From contig VSND01000019.1 in the NCBI GenBank assembly GCA_009774145.1, positions 1 through 64,000 on the forward strand: a DNA stretch of 64,000 nucleotides. The letters run 5' to 3'. This DNA is from Lachnospiraceae bacterium. GTDB taxonomy: Bacteria; Bacillota; Clostridia; Lachnospirales; Lachnospiraceae. This document shows positions 9,180 to 18,708 of the stretch, one piece after another; the first letter of the stretch is position 1, and each line of letters begins with the position of its first letter. The position numbers were made by a program, and so were the translations under genes. The notes under the pieces were generated by a model. It ran no database searches. It saw only the letters and a list, made by a program, of their open reading frames with translations, and was not told the origin of the DNA.

Positions 9180-9181
9180 CA

Positions 9182-11476
9182 ATGTCGATGGCAATGCTTA
9201 CCGTCTTACAGATCATCATGGTACTGGCGGCATATACAAGTGTGACGCTTCTGTTTCCATGGATTTTTTTACATAAAAGATTTGCCGGGATCCGCGGCGC
9301 TTCGGCAAAATTTATGGCGTACTTTGTGGCCGGAAATTTCTATATCATGAATCTGGTATTCCTGCTTCAGCTTCTGCATATTTCCTGCTGGCTGACGCTG
9401 GTGATCGGGACGCTGCTTCCGTTTGCAGCCGCTCTCTTTCGCCATAGAGATTCGGTTCTTCCGGTACTGGAGAGAGTTCTTGGCAGGATCAGCCGCATCA
9501 CGGGCGGAGAGATCGGTAAGAAGACGCTGCTTGTGAAATTTGAGAGAAAGCTCCGAAGAATGTCTTCCGGAGAAGCCGGGAAATGGGCGAGCCGGCATGC
9601 GCTGGAACTGGTTCTGACGCTGGGAATCGTCTTCCTTGTATTTTACATGTATGGAACCAATGCGGTCAACGTCTATGGATACTGTGCCTCTGATATGGTG
9701 GTCCATCACTACTGGATGAATGAGATGATACACAACAATATCTTTGTGGATGGTGTGTATCCTTTTGGCATGCACTGCGTGCTTTACTATCTGGATATCG
9801 TGTTCGGGATTCCGGGCCATGTGCTGTTCCGCCTGTTCGGAGTTGTGCAGACACTGATGATTCACCTGATGCTGCTGGCTTTTCTGCGGTCTGTATGTAA
9901 ATCAAGATATGCTCCGTACGCGGGGATGGCGCTCTACATGCTCACAGACCGGTTTTATGAGTATGCCTATTACCGGTATTATGCTACGCTTCCGCAGGAA
10001 TTCGGGATGCTGTTCATCCTGCCTTCCGCCTGGTTTGCGATTGCGTTTTTAAAAGAGAAGGATTTTATTTTTACGGATGGGAAGAAGGAAACGTGTTCCC
10101 TGGTTTCCAGTCAGTATCTGATCCTGTTTGCAGCCGGCATATCCATGACACTGGCAGTTCATTTTTATGATACGATCATCACCGGACTATTCTGCGTGGG
10201 GATTGCAGCCGGTTTCTGCTTTCGCTGCTTCCGCTGGCGTTACTTCAGAAGAATCGTGGTTGCGGGGGTCGCGGGTATCGGAATTGCCGTTCTGCCCATG
10301 GCGGCGGCCTGGGTAATGGGTACGCCGCTGCAGCCGTCTCTGAACTGGGGAATGTCGCTTCTGTCTTCCGGAAGTACGGAAGCGGTGTCGGAGGATGCTT
10401 CTGATGACAGGGCATCTTCCGGAAGTACGGAGGCGGTGTCGGAGGAAGCTTCTGATGACGAAGCATCTTCTGCAGAGACGGCGGCAGATAAGCAGCCGGT
10501 TCCCAAAGTGCCGCTTTCCGTACGGATGCAGAGACTGTATCGTACGGTTCAGAGCGAACTGCAATATTATGTGACAAATTATGATGCCGGGATGCCCCGG
10601 TTCCTGCTGGGCAGCATTGGTCTTTTGTTTCTGCTGGGAATCCTCTGGTTTATTCTGCGCAGAAAGGAGTATGGTGCGGTTCTTGTGTCGGTAAGCATTT
10701 TTATGCTGTTTCTTACGGTACTGCAGTCTGCAGCAGCGCTGGGGATTCCCCAGGTGGTGGAAGTCTCGCGCCATGCAGTCTATTATGCCTATGGGATTGC
10801 AGCCGTGTGGAGTCTCTGTCTGGATGCAGTCTTATTTCTGCTGCTCAGGGGAAATCATCTGATGGATCTGGGCTCTCTTGGGACAGTGGCGGCGGTCTGT
10901 GTGGCGGCAGGCCTGACCGGAATCAAAAATCCGGTCTGCCTGACGGCTTATGAGACCAATGGAGCGATGATTTGTCTGGAGAATATCATCCGGGAAAACA
11001 AAGACGGAGGGACCTGGACCATATGCTCCGCCAACGATGAACGATGGATGGTAGATGAATATGCGCATGGCTATCACTATGAGCTTATCACATTTCTCAG
11101 GAAAGTGGAAGATAAGGGCGAATTCGCATCGGTCATGATTCCTTCTTCAAATGTATATTTCTTCATAGAGAAAATACCGGGCCTGTATGTGGACTATATC
11201 AATACAGAGAAGCCGAAAAGAACAGTGTCCGCAGAGGGCGCACAGGAGCCGCTGTCTTCCTGGCCCGGAATTGTGCCGTATGTAGGGAATGCACGGTGGG
11301 TAACCATGTCCCATATGTATTACTGGGCGCAGGAATTCAAAAGACTGTATCCAAACGAGATGGAAGTCTATTATGAAACCGATGATTTTGTGTGTTACCG
11401 GATACAGCAGAACGAATACAGCCTGTATAATTTTGCCGTAGACTACGGGTATCATCACGAGGCGGAAGAGGATTAG
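9182..11476 (+). CDS. Large polytopic membrane protein, GT-C-like
   Basis: A 764-residue protein with roughly 12 hydrophobic segments. The stretch SDMVVHHYWMNEM...YPFGMH near residues 170-200 resembles the first extracytoplasmic loop of GT-C-fold glycosyltransferases, where an Asp is catalytic. The C-terminal 170 residues look extracytoplasmic. A serine/glutamate/aspartate-rich linker (395-440) is encoded by a 51-bp tandem duplication. The start ATG follows AAGGAGG by eight bases and lies two bases after pelE. The gene sits between pelE and the deacetylase-like gene, where classic Pel operons have no such gene. It may add or transfer sugars across the membrane in this variant. Function is inferred only from topology. 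Confidence 0.55.
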   Translation: MSMAMLTVLQIIMVLAAYTSVTLLFPWIFLHKRFAGIRGASAKFMAYFVAGNFYIMNLVFLLQLLHISCWLTLVIGTLLPFAAALFRHRDSVLPVLERVLGRISRITGGEIGKKTLLVKFERKLRRMSSGEAGKWASRHALELVLTLGIVFLVFYMYGTNAVNVYGYCASDMVVHHYWMNEMIHNNIFVDGVYPFGMHCVLYYLDIVFGIPGHVLFRLFGVVQTLMIHLMLLAFLRSVCKSRYAPYAGMALYMLTDRFYEYAYYRYYATLPQEFGMLFILPSAWFAIAFLKEKDFIFTDGKKETCSLVSSQYLILFAAGISMTLAVHFYDTIITGLFCVGIAAGFCFRCFRWRYFRRIVVAGVAGIGIAVLPMAAAWVMGTPLQPSLNWGMSLLSSGSTEAVSEDASDDRASSGSTEAVSEEASDDEASSAETAADKQPVPKVPLSVRMQRLYRTVQSELQYYVTNYDAGMPRFLLGSIGLLFLLGILWFILRRKEYGAVLVSVSIFMLFLTVLQSAAALGIPQVVEVSRHAVYYAYGIAAVWSLCLDAVLFLLLRGNHLMDLGSLGTVAAVCVAAGLTGIKNPVCLTAYETNGAMICLENIIRENKDGGTWTICSANDERWMVDEYAHGYHYELITFLRKVEDKGEFASVMIPSSNVYFFIEKIPGLYVDYINTEKPKRTVSAEGAQEPLSSWPGIVPYVGNARWVTMSHMYYWAQEFKRLYPNEMEVYYETDDFVCYRIQQNEYSLYNFAVDYGYHHEAEED
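10364..10465 (+). repeat. 51-bp in-frame tandem duplication
   Basis: Two consecutive 51-bp units, 10364-10414 and 10415-10465, differ at few positions and encode SSGSTEAVSEDASDDRA and SSGSTEAVSEEASDDEA. A third, partial unit may follow (ASSAE). It lengthens an acidic linker in the GT-C-like protein without breaking frame, so copy number may vary between strains. Confidence 0.9.
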
Positions 11477-11487
11477 GAGAGGATCAC

Positions 11488-13362
11488 ATGGTATCGCGTA
11501 GAAATTATTTTACAATTGTCATCATGATGCTGGTTGTTTTTTTCCTGTGTATGTTCATCAACAATCTGAAAGAGGTGTGGAATGACTATACGGTCAATTC
11601 CTACGCGGAGGATGCATCCGGTTATCCGTCTCAGATCAATATATATCTGCCGGGCGGTTCCGGAGAGGACGAACAGGCACAGAGAACGGAAGGCGGAGAA
11701 GGCGAAGGAGAGACTGTTGTTTCCCGCAGGAAGGTGATCTGCATAGGGGATACGGATGGAGCGCTTTCTAATATGGTCCGTGAATGGGTGACATATACCA
11801 AGCGGGATATCGCACAGTATACCTCCCTGGCTTCTTTTGCGGACGGTGAAAGAGAGATGGATATTCCCGAGATGCTGGTGATCGATCCGGACTGCATCCA
11901 CTGGGAGCAGGAGGAAGAGATCAGCCTTCTGACGGAGTGTGTGGCGCAGGGGATTCATCTGATCTTCAGCCGTCTTCCGGACGTGTCCGTGATTGAAAAC
12001 AGCGAACAGGTACGGGAACTTCTGGGAATCAGAAATATCGCAGAGAGAGAGGTTCAGGTGGAGGGCCTTCATCTGTACGGCGGTTTTCTGCTCGGAGGAG
12101 AAAAGGTCTATCATGCCGTAGAAGAGAGTGAAAAAAAATATCAGGATCTGGAGCCTGCATTTCCCTGGTACCGGCTGGAGGCAGGCGTACAGGTGTATAT
12201 GAAAGGGATACCTGTAGACGAGTCGGTAAAGCCGGAGAGCTATCCTGCCGTTATCTGGCGGAAAAGTTTCGGAACGGCATATGTGTTTGCCGTGAACGGC
12301 GGATATATGGAAGGAATGACAGGCATCGGCTTTCTGTCCGCCATGTCCGCGGATATGTATACCTATGAACTTTATCCGGCAGTGAATGCACAGAGTATGG
12401 TGTTTGCCGGTTATCCGTCTCTGGCAGACGAAAACAGGGAAGTGATGGATACATATTACAGCCGTTCGGTGAAACAGCTGTTTCAGGAGATTCTGTGGCC
12501 GGGCATCACGACCACACTGCAGGACCGTGAATTCGGACTTACCTGTATGCTGGCGCCGCAGTATGATTATCAGGACGGCAGTCTTCCGGATTCCAGACAG
12601 CTGAAATATTATCTGAAGATTTTTAATGAGCAGTCGGTGGAAACGGGACTGCACGGATTCGACCGGTCCAGAACGCTGCCGGCCGGGAAGCTTGCAGAGG
12701 ACCAGGCATTTCTCACAGAGGCGCTGGACAGCTATCATTTTTCTTCTTTTTACGCAGGAAATCTGAAAGAGGAGGAGATCAAAGAGGCACTGCAGGAAGA
12801 GGTGCTGTCATCTGTAAAGACCGTAGTGACAAAGCCGGAAGAAGAGCATCAGGAGACAGTCGGCTTTCTGTCAGAGCAGGTGACAAGGCAGAGGGTTACA
12901 GGCGACGGGCTGAATTATTCCTACCGGGGAGACCTTCTGGTCAGAAGCATGGAGACGGCGCTGGGATATCTGAACATTTCTTTTGATCTGACGCGCGTTG
13001 CCTATCCGGAGGGAGAGGAAGATCTCTGGGAGAATCTGGCGGTTGAATTTGCCAGAACTGCAGGAGCCTACGGGAAGGATTTTCAGGGTTTTGACAGGAC
13101 GACCGCATCAGAATGCGATGCACATATCCGCTGTTTTCTGGGACTGGATTATGAGGACAGCAGAACCGGTGACACGATTCGGCTGCAGACCAGTGACACC
13201 GGGGGAACCGTATGGTTTATACTCCGGACGCATAATGAGAAGGTAAAGGATATGGAAGGCGGAAGCTGGAGAAAACTGGAAGAGGATGCGTTTCTGATCG
13301 AGGTAGAAGACGAAGAAGTGGTGATCACACTGGAGCCGTCAGAGAAGAGATATTACTATTAA
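11488..13362 (+). CDS. Membrane-anchored DUF2194 / deacetylase-like protein (PelA-type)
   Basis: A 624-residue protein with a signal anchor at residues 5-25, so the bulk is outside the membrane. An acidic low-complexity segment follows (45-75). The middle holds two alpha/beta modules, including FGLTCMLAPQYDYQDG near residue 350, which resembles the polysaccharide-deacetylase-like core of DUF2194 proteins. The C-terminal 90 residues are a beta-sandwich-like region. In Gram-positive Pel operons the place between pelE and pelF is held by the PelA deacetylase, which removes acetyl groups from the polymer, so that role is inferred here. I cannot point to a complete CE4 metal triad. ATG 11488 follows AGGAGAGG. 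Confidence 0.6.
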   Translation: MVSRRNYFTIVIMMLVVFFLCMFINNLKEVWNDYTVNSYAEDASGYPSQINIYLPGGSGEDEQAQRTEGGEGEGETVVSRRKVICIGDTDGALSNMVREWVTYTKRDIAQYTSLASFADGEREMDIPEMLVIDPDCIHWEQEEEISLLTECVAQGIHLIFSRLPDVSVIENSEQVRELLGIRNIAEREVQVEGLHLYGGFLLGGEKVYHAVEESEKKYQDLEPAFPWYRLEAGVQVYMKGIPVDESVKPESYPAVIWRKSFGTAYVFAVNGGYMEGMTGIGFLSAMSADMYTYELYPAVNAQSMVFAGYPSLADENREVMDTYYSRSVKQLFQEILWPGITTTLQDREFGLTCMLAPQYDYQDGSLPDSRQLKYYLKIFNEQSVETGLHGFDRSRTLPAGKLAEDQAFLTEALDSYHFSSFYAGNLKEEEIKEALQEEVLSSVKTVVTKPEEEHQETVGFLSEQVTRQRVTGDGLNYSYRGDLLVRSMETALGYLNISFDLTRVAYPEGEEDLWENLAVEFARTAGAYGKDFQGFDRTTASECDAHIRCFLGLDYEDSRTGDTIRLQTSDTGGTVWFILRTHNEKVKDMEGGSWRKLEEDAFLIEVEDEEVVITLEPSEKRYYY

Positions 13363-13412
13363 ATCCGGGTCTGATTCCATCAGGTTTGCAGGATCCTGAA
13401 AGGAGATATCAA

Positions 13413-14870
13413 ATGAGAGTCTGCATCGTTGTGGAGGGATGCTATCCATACATGGCAGGTGGCGTATCCAGCTGGGTGCATGGACTGATTCAGTCTTTTC
13501 CCACACTGGAGTTTGTCATTCTGACCATCATAAGCAACCGGTCCCTGAGCGGAAAATTCACCTATCAGCTGCCGGAGAATGTCACGGAGGTCCATGAACT
13601 GTATCTGGAAGACCTGGACTGGAACCGGACGGGACGGCGTCGTTTCAGACTGAACCGGGAAGAATACCGGGCGCTGCGCAGTCTTGTGCTGAACCAGAAG
13701 GTGGAATGGGAAACGCTCTATAAAATGTTTCAGGAGAAAGGAATCTCTCTGGACCGTCTGCTGATGGGGGAAGATTTTCTGAATATTGTGCGGGAGTATT
13801 ATGATCTGAAATACAGCCAGCTTATTTTTTCGGATTTTCTGTGGACCATGCGTTCGGTGTATCTGCCCCTGTTTTTTACCCTGCAGATGAAACTGCCGAA
13901 GGCAGATCTTTATCATTGTGTGGCGACCGGATATGCGGGCGTACTGGGCAGCATGGCAAAATCCCTGCATGGAAGCCGCATGCTGATTTCGGAGCACGGA
14001 ATCTATACCAGAGAGCGGGAAGAAGAGCTGCTTCGTGCGGAATGGGTAAAAGGCGTCTATAAAAACATATGGATCGATCAGTTCCGAAAGATGTCAAAGC
14101 TGGCATATGACAGTGCCGACCTGGTCACCAGCCTGTATGAGCATGCCAGAGAACTGCAGATGGAACTGGGCTGTCCGGCGGAGAAGACCATGGTGACACC
14201 CAACGGTGTGTCCGTTACGCATCTGCAGAACCTTCCCGGCAAGGGAGAAGAAGAAAGACAGAAGGTCAATATTGGCGCCATATTACGGGTTACGCCGATC
14301 AAGGATGTGAAGACAATGATTCAGGCGTTCAGTTTTGCGAAGGAAAGGGAACCGCGCCTGAAGCTCTGGATCATGGGCCCCTGTGATGAGGACGAAGGAT
14401 ACGCCCAGGAATGTATGGAACAGGTGGAGGCACTGGAACTTGAGGATGTGGTCTTCACAGGGAGAATCAATATCAAGGATTATCTTGGCAGAATGGACGT
14501 GACGATCCTGACCAGCATCAGTGAAGGACAGCCGCTGACGATTCTGGAGAGCTATGCGGCGCATAAACCGGTGATTGCCACGGATGTGGGAAACTGTCGG
14601 GGACTGATTTTCGGAGAAAACGATGACTTTGGAGCCGGAGGCATTCTGACGCATATCATGAATGTGGAGGAGATCGCACAGGCCATGATCGATATGGCAA
14701 GAAACGAGCCCATGCGTCTTAAGATGGGGGAGAGCGGCTACAAAAGAGTGATGTCCGGTTATCGGATCGAGCATATGCGGGCAACTTACCATAAGATTTA
14801 CAAAGATTTTTCGGACAGCATGGAGCTGGTCTGGATGGAAGAGCCTTTGAAAAAACTGGAGGAAGGATGA
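13413..14870 (+). CDS. pelF: Pel polysaccharide glycosyltransferase PelF
   Basis: A 485-residue soluble GT-B enzyme of family GT4. The N-terminal GCYPYMAGGVSSWVHGLI (residues 9-26) is the hallmark of PelF, which binds UDP-activated sugar. The C-terminal donor-binding half has GAILRVTPIKDVKTMI, TGRINIKDYL and the E-x7-E motif in ISEGQPLTILESYAAHKPV. PelF polymerises the Pel backbone with the help of the PelD-E-G complex. ATG 13413 has AAAGGAGAT eight bases upstream; an in-frame TTG at 13386 is less likely. PelG follows after four bases. Confidence 0.9.
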   Translation: MRVCIVVEGCYPYMAGGVSSWVHGLIQSFPTLEFVILTIISNRSLSGKFTYQLPENVTEVHELYLEDLDWNRTGRRRFRLNREEYRALRSLVLNQKVEWETLYKMFQEKGISLDRLLMGEDFLNIVREYYDLKYSQLIFSDFLWTMRSVYLPLFFTLQMKLPKADLYHCVATGYAGVLGSMAKSLHGSRMLISEHGIYTREREEELLRAEWVKGVYKNIWIDQFRKMSKLAYDSADLVTSLYEHARELQMELGCPAEKTMVTPNGVSVTHLQNLPGKGEEERQKVNIGAILRVTPIKDVKTMIQAFSFAKEREPRLKLWIMGPCDEDEGYAQECMEQVEALELEDVVFTGRINIKDYLGRMDVTILTSISEGQPLTILESYAAHKPVIATDVGNCRGLIFGENDDFGAGGILTHIMNVEEIAQAMIDMARNEPMRLKMGESGYKRVMSGYRIEHMRATYHKIYKDFSDSMELVWMEEPLKKLEEG

Positions 14871-14874
14871 GCCG

Positions 14875-16335
14875 ATGGCAGGCATAGGAGAGAAATTAAC
14901 CAGAATATTTGAGAAGGATACGGTCACAACCAATCTGATCGGTTTCGGGTACAGTGCGACTTCCACGGTAGCCCCCATGTTTGTGGTCATCCTGAATATT
15001 GTATTGATGCAGCATTTCCTGGGTTTCAGCAAGCTGGGTTTTGTGGAACGGGAACTGTTTTCATGCACGGTTCTTTATATATTTATTTTTGCACTGCTTA
15101 CTGCTTCGCCGTTTAACTCGGTATTATCCAAATATGTTTCGGATGTGATCTACGAAGAACGGTATGAAGACATAAGACCCTGTTACTATCTGGGGCTGCT
15201 TATGAACATACTGCTGAGCTGTCTTCTTGGGATTCCTTTCTGCCTGTGGGAACATTTTGTGGGAAAGGTGGATGTGTTCTATGTATTTATCGGGTACTGC
15301 GGTTACATATCGCTGGTTCTGGTATTTTATTCGATGATCTATCTTTCCATTGCGAAAGATTATGAGAAGATATCCCTGTTTTTCTTTCTGGGAATGCTGG
15401 AAGCATTTCTTCTGTCGCTGTTTTTACGGTATATCATGCACTGGGGAATCAGAGAGAGCATGCTGTTTGCCCTGATGACCGGTTTTTTTCTCATTGCTTT
15501 TCTGGAGAGTGCGGTGGTGAAGCGGTATTTTATAAACAACAGCAACCGATACCGGTCGGTGCTCCGCTATTTCAGAAAATACTGGAAGCTTGTCGTATCG
15601 AATTTTTTCTATAATCTGGGTCTGTATATACATAATTTTGTATTCTGGACGACGGAGATGAAGCTGGTGCTGGTGAAGAGTTTTGTGTGTAACCAGCCTT
15701 ATGATATGGCCACCTGCCTTGCCATGTTTACCAATCTGTCAGCGACCGTCATTTTTATCACGCGCGTGGAGATGCATTTTCATGATAAATATAAGCGGTA
15801 TTCGGAAGCGGTGATCGGCGGAAAAGGAGCGGACATTGATACGGCAAAAAAGGAGATGTTCCGTCAGCTGTCTGCAGAGCTGGTCAATCTGGTGCGCATA
15901 CAGTTTATTATAACAACGGTGATCTATCTGGCCTGTGTGGTACTGCTGCCGCGGGCGGGGATCTCCAGTCTGACGCTCAGGATCTATTCCTGCCTGACAG
16001 CGGGATATTTTATGCTGTTTCTGATGTATTCCGAGATTATATTTTTGTATTATTTTAATGATCTGACAGGTGCGGCGATCACATCCCTCAGTTTCTGTCT
16101 GGTTACGTTTGTGGGGAGTATTTTTTCCACCCATCTTCCGGAGCTGTGGTACGGCATGGGCGTGGTGCTGGGGGCTTTTACAGGTTGGACGGTTGCATAC
16201 ATCCGCCTTCGGTATATGGAAAGGCACCTGGATGCGCATATTTTCTGTAAAGGTTCCATACTGAAACCGGGAATGGGTACCCGGCCGCCAGGCAAGGTAT
16301 ATGATGTATCTGCTCAGAGTGGAAAGGAGGCATAA
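14875..16335 (+). CDS. pelG: Pel polysaccharide exporter PelG
   Basis: A 486-residue protein with about 12 membrane helices, of the MOP (flippase) superfamily. The opening segment, with GFGYSATSTVAPMFVVI, and the later FWTTEMKLVLVKSFVCNQPYD region fit PelG, which moves Pel across the inner membrane in complex with PelD, PelE and PelF. The start ATG lies four bases after the pelF stop, within a GGAAGGATGAG ribosome binding context, so the two are coupled. Length is typical for the family. Confidence 0.88.
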   Translation: MAGIGEKLTRIFEKDTVTTNLIGFGYSATSTVAPMFVVILNIVLMQHFLGFSKLGFVERELFSCTVLYIFIFALLTASPFNSVLSKYVSDVIYEERYEDIRPCYYLGLLMNILLSCLLGIPFCLWEHFVGKVDVFYVFIGYCGYISLVLVFYSMIYLSIAKDYEKISLFFFLGMLEAFLLSLFLRYIMHWGIRESMLFALMTGFFLIAFLESAVVKRYFINNSNRYRSVLRYFRKYWKLVVSNFFYNLGLYIHNFVFWTTEMKLVLVKSFVCNQPYDMATCLAMFTNLSATVIFITRVEMHFHDKYKRYSEAVIGGKGADIDTAKKEMFRQLSAELVNLVRIQFIITTVIYLACVVLLPRAGISSLTLRIYSCLTAGYFMLFLMYSEIIFLYYFNDLTGAAITSLSFCLVTFVGSIFSTHLPELWYGMGVVLGAFTGWTVAYIRLRYMERHLDAHIFCKGSILKPGMGTRPPGKVYDVSAQSGKEA

Positions 16336-16337
16336 AG

Positions 16338-16739
16338 ATGGAAAGCATGCTTATAAAAGGAGGACTGATTCTTGCAGGAACGGTGCTGATGGTATCCAGC
16401 TTCTGGATGAATGCCTATAAGAAGATTACAGTCAATTTTGCGGTGATATGGGAACTGCTGGGGCTGATGCTGGTCCTGACAGGGATCATTCCGGTTTTTT
16501 CCCAGTGGACCAGGCTGCTTTCTTCCGGAACCGGTCTGGCGTTTTTCTGTGTCGGCGGGATCTTTCTGTTTGAGGAGGTCCGAACCAGCGTGCTGCTTTC
16601 CGAGCTGACGATGAAAAACAGAGAACTGGCCATGCAGGTGTCTCTTCTCAACCAGGAAAATGAATATATGATGAACGAGCTGGAAGCACTTCAGAAGATC
16701 GTGGAGGACATGGATGAAAAAGATACTGTTTGTCGTTAA
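16338..16739 (+). CDS. Small DUF2304-like membrane protein with coiled coil
   Basis: A 133-residue protein with three hydrophobic segments (about 5-22, 35-55, 62-82) and a C-terminal heptad-rich helix (about 88-125, LLSELTMKNRELAMQVSLLNQ). It resembles DUF2304 proteins, which are often found beside glycosyltransferases that act on polyprenyl-linked sugars. It starts two bases after pelG and overlaps the next gene by 26 bases. It probably holds a glycosyltransferase at the membrane, an inference from its shape. Confidence 0.55.
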   Translation: MESMLIKGGLILAGTVLMVSSFWMNAYKKITVNFAVIWELLGLMLVLTGIIPVFSQWTRLLSSGTGLAFFCVGGIFLFEEVRTSVLLSELTMKNRELAMQVSLLNQENEYMMNELEALQKIVEDMDEKDTVCR

Positions 16740-17916
16740 TACCATGGGCCGTGCCGGCGCGGAGACCGCTCTGGTGGAACTTCTGAATGCACTGAAATCT
16801 CCGGATGTTTCTCTGTATCTCTATGTCATTATGGGACAGGGAGAGATGATTCGGCGGCTTCCGCCCCATGTGGTGCTGCTCAATAAAAGCTTCAGCAGCC
16901 AGTCTGTGCTGACCCGGAAGGGAAAACGGGTGATGGTAAAGACCATATGCACTGCTTTTTTCCGAAACGGCAGATATGGTAAGAAGCTGAGTTATATTCT
17001 GAAAAATGCCGCAGCGATGAAAAAGAAAGGAAAGATTCAGATCGACAAGCTGCTGTGGCGGATGCTTTCCGACGGCGGACAGCGGTTTGGGGAGCCGTTT
17101 GATCTGGCAGTTGCGTATCTGGAAGGCGCTTCTGCCTATTATGTGGCAGAACATGTGAAGGCCGTCCGGAAAGCGGCATTTATACATATTGATTATACGA
17201 GTGCAGGATATACACGGGAAATGGACCAGGACTGCTGGAGTGAGTATGACCGGATCTTCGGAGTTTCCGATGAAGTCAGGGAACACTTCCTTGCGGTCTA
17301 TCCGGAATATGAGGAGAAAACAGGGGTATTTCACAATATTGTGAATCAGGAGACGATCCGGAAGCGGGCCATGGAGGAAGGAGGATTCGCGGACGGATAT
17401 GACGGGATGCGCCTGCTGACGGTTGGCAGACTGACCTGGCAGAAGGCCTACGATGTGGCGGTTGAAGCGATGAAGCTTCTGAAGGAGGCCGGATGCAGCG
17501 TCAGGTGGTATGTGCTTGGAGAGGGAGATCAGCGCAGGCAGCTGGAGAAAAAGATCGCCGCGCTGGGACTGGGGGAAGATTTTGTGCTTCTGGGTGCGGC
17601 AGAGAATCCGTTTCCGTATTACAGGCAGACGGATCTGTATATACATGCCACCCGGTATGAAGGGAAAAGCATTGCCATTCAGGAGGCGCAGACGCTGGGA
17701 TGTGCGGTGATTGCTTCAGACTGTAATGGCAACAGAGAGCAGATTACAGACGGCCGGGACGGGATTCTCTGTGAACTGACGCCGAAAGCGATTGCAGACA
17801 GTATCATCAGACTGCTGAAGGATGAGAAGCTGCAAAAGGAGCTTGGCCGAAGAGCGGCAGAAAAGAGTACCATGCAGGATCAGGAACTGCAGATGCTTCT
17901 GAAGCTTCTGGTGTAA
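16714..17916 (+). CDS. Family 4 glycosyltransferase
   Basis: A 400-residue GT-B enzyme. The N-terminal FVVNTMGRAGAETALVELLNAL is a typical acceptor-side opening. LTVGRLTWQKAYDVAVEAM and the E-x7-E signature in YEGKSIAIQEAQTLGCAVIAS form the nucleotide-sugar site in the C-terminal half. The start lies inside the preceding gene with GGAGG seven bases before the ATG. It transfers a sugar to an unknown acceptor, probably a decoration or primer step of the polymer made by this operon. Confidence 0.85.
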   Translation: MKKILFVVNTMGRAGAETALVELLNALKSPDVSLYLYVIMGQGEMIRRLPPHVVLLNKSFSSQSVLTRKGKRVMVKTICTAFFRNGRYGKKLSYILKNAAAMKKKGKIQIDKLLWRMLSDGGQRFGEPFDLAVAYLEGASAYYVAEHVKAVRKAAFIHIDYTSAGYTREMDQDCWSEYDRIFGVSDEVREHFLAVYPEYEEKTGVFHNIVNQETIRKRAMEEGGFADGYDGMRLLTVGRLTWQKAYDVAVEAMKLLKEAGCSVRWYVLGEGDQRRQLEKKIAALGLGEDFVLLGAAENPFPYYRQTDLYIHATRYEGKSIAIQEAQTLGCAVIASDCNGNREQITDGRDGILCELTPKAIADSIIRLLKDEKLQKELGRRAAEKSTMQDQELQMLLKLLV

Positions 17917-17928
17917 GGAGACATCATT

Positions 17929-18708
17929 ATGAATAAAAAAGAATTATTGATTATTATACCGGCGTATAATGAAGGCAAAAATATCCGGAAGGTGTTGACG
18001 GAGCTGGAACGTCTGGATCTGGCATCCAGGGCGGATGTTCTTGTGATCAATGATTCCTCCACAGATTCCACGAACTGGATTGTGAAGGAGATGGGGTATC
18101 CAATGATATCGCAGTTATTCAATATGGGCTATGGCTGTGCGCTTCAGACAGGCTATAAATGGGCTGTGCGGAGAAAATACGACTATATTATTCAGATGGA
18201 CGGAGACGGCCAGCATGATGTGTGTAATATTCCGGTGATTTATCAGCGGCTGAAAGAACCGGATGCTGACGGAAAATGTCCGGACATTGTGCTTGGTGCA
18301 AGATTCAGAGAGGGGAGCAGTGATTTTCCGGTCTCTAAGCCGAAGAAGATTGTATATTCGATGTTTCGCTTTCTGATCCGAATGACAACAAAGAACAGGA
18401 TATCGGATCCCACCACAGGCCTTCAGGGACTGAGCCGAAAGGCGTTCCTGTATTATTCCAAATACAATCATTTTGATGACAAGTATCCGGATGCAAACAT
18501 GATTATAATGATGCTGCTTACCGGATTTCGGGTCGTTGAAGTTCCGGCGGTGATGCATGCCAGAACGGCCGGGAAGAGTATGCATTCCGGGCTGAAGCCG
18601 TTCTGGTATATGCTTCGGGTTATTTACAGTGTGATTATCATACTGTTTCAGGTGAAGATCCTGAAAAAAGATGCAGGAGTAGGACTGAAGAGTGCAGATA
18701 AGATATAG
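17929..18708 (+). CDS. Family 2 glycosyltransferase (polyprenyl-phosphate sugar synthase type)
   Basis: A 259-residue GT-A enzyme. IIIPAYNEGKNIRKVL at the N-terminus, VLVINDSSTDST and the metal-binding DGDGQHD motif place it near dolichyl/undecaprenyl-phosphate mannosyl- or glucosyltransferases. The C-terminus has one membrane-associated helix (MLRVIYSVIIILFQV). It may load a lipid carrier with a sugar for the GT-C-like protein of the same operon, a pairing seen in other pathways. The next gene begins 17 bases before its stop. Confidence 0.85.
   Translation: MNKKELLIIIPAYNEGKNIRKVLTELERLDLASRADVLVINDSSTDSTNWIVKEMGYPMISQLFNMGYGCALQTGYKWAVRRKYDYIIQMDGDGQHDVCNIPVIYQRLKEPDADGKCPDIVLGARFREGSSDFPVSKPKKIVYSMFRFLIRMTTKNRISDPTTGLQGLSRKAFLYYSKYNHFDDKYPDANMIIMMLLTGFRVVEVPAVMHARTAGKSMHSGLKPFWYMLRVIYSVIIILFQVKILKKDAGVGLKSADKI

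Noticed and set aside
10187..10774. Arg/His-rich minus-strand frames over the tandem repeat
   Set aside because: They mirror the 51-bp repeat of the + strand gene and show no independent coding features.
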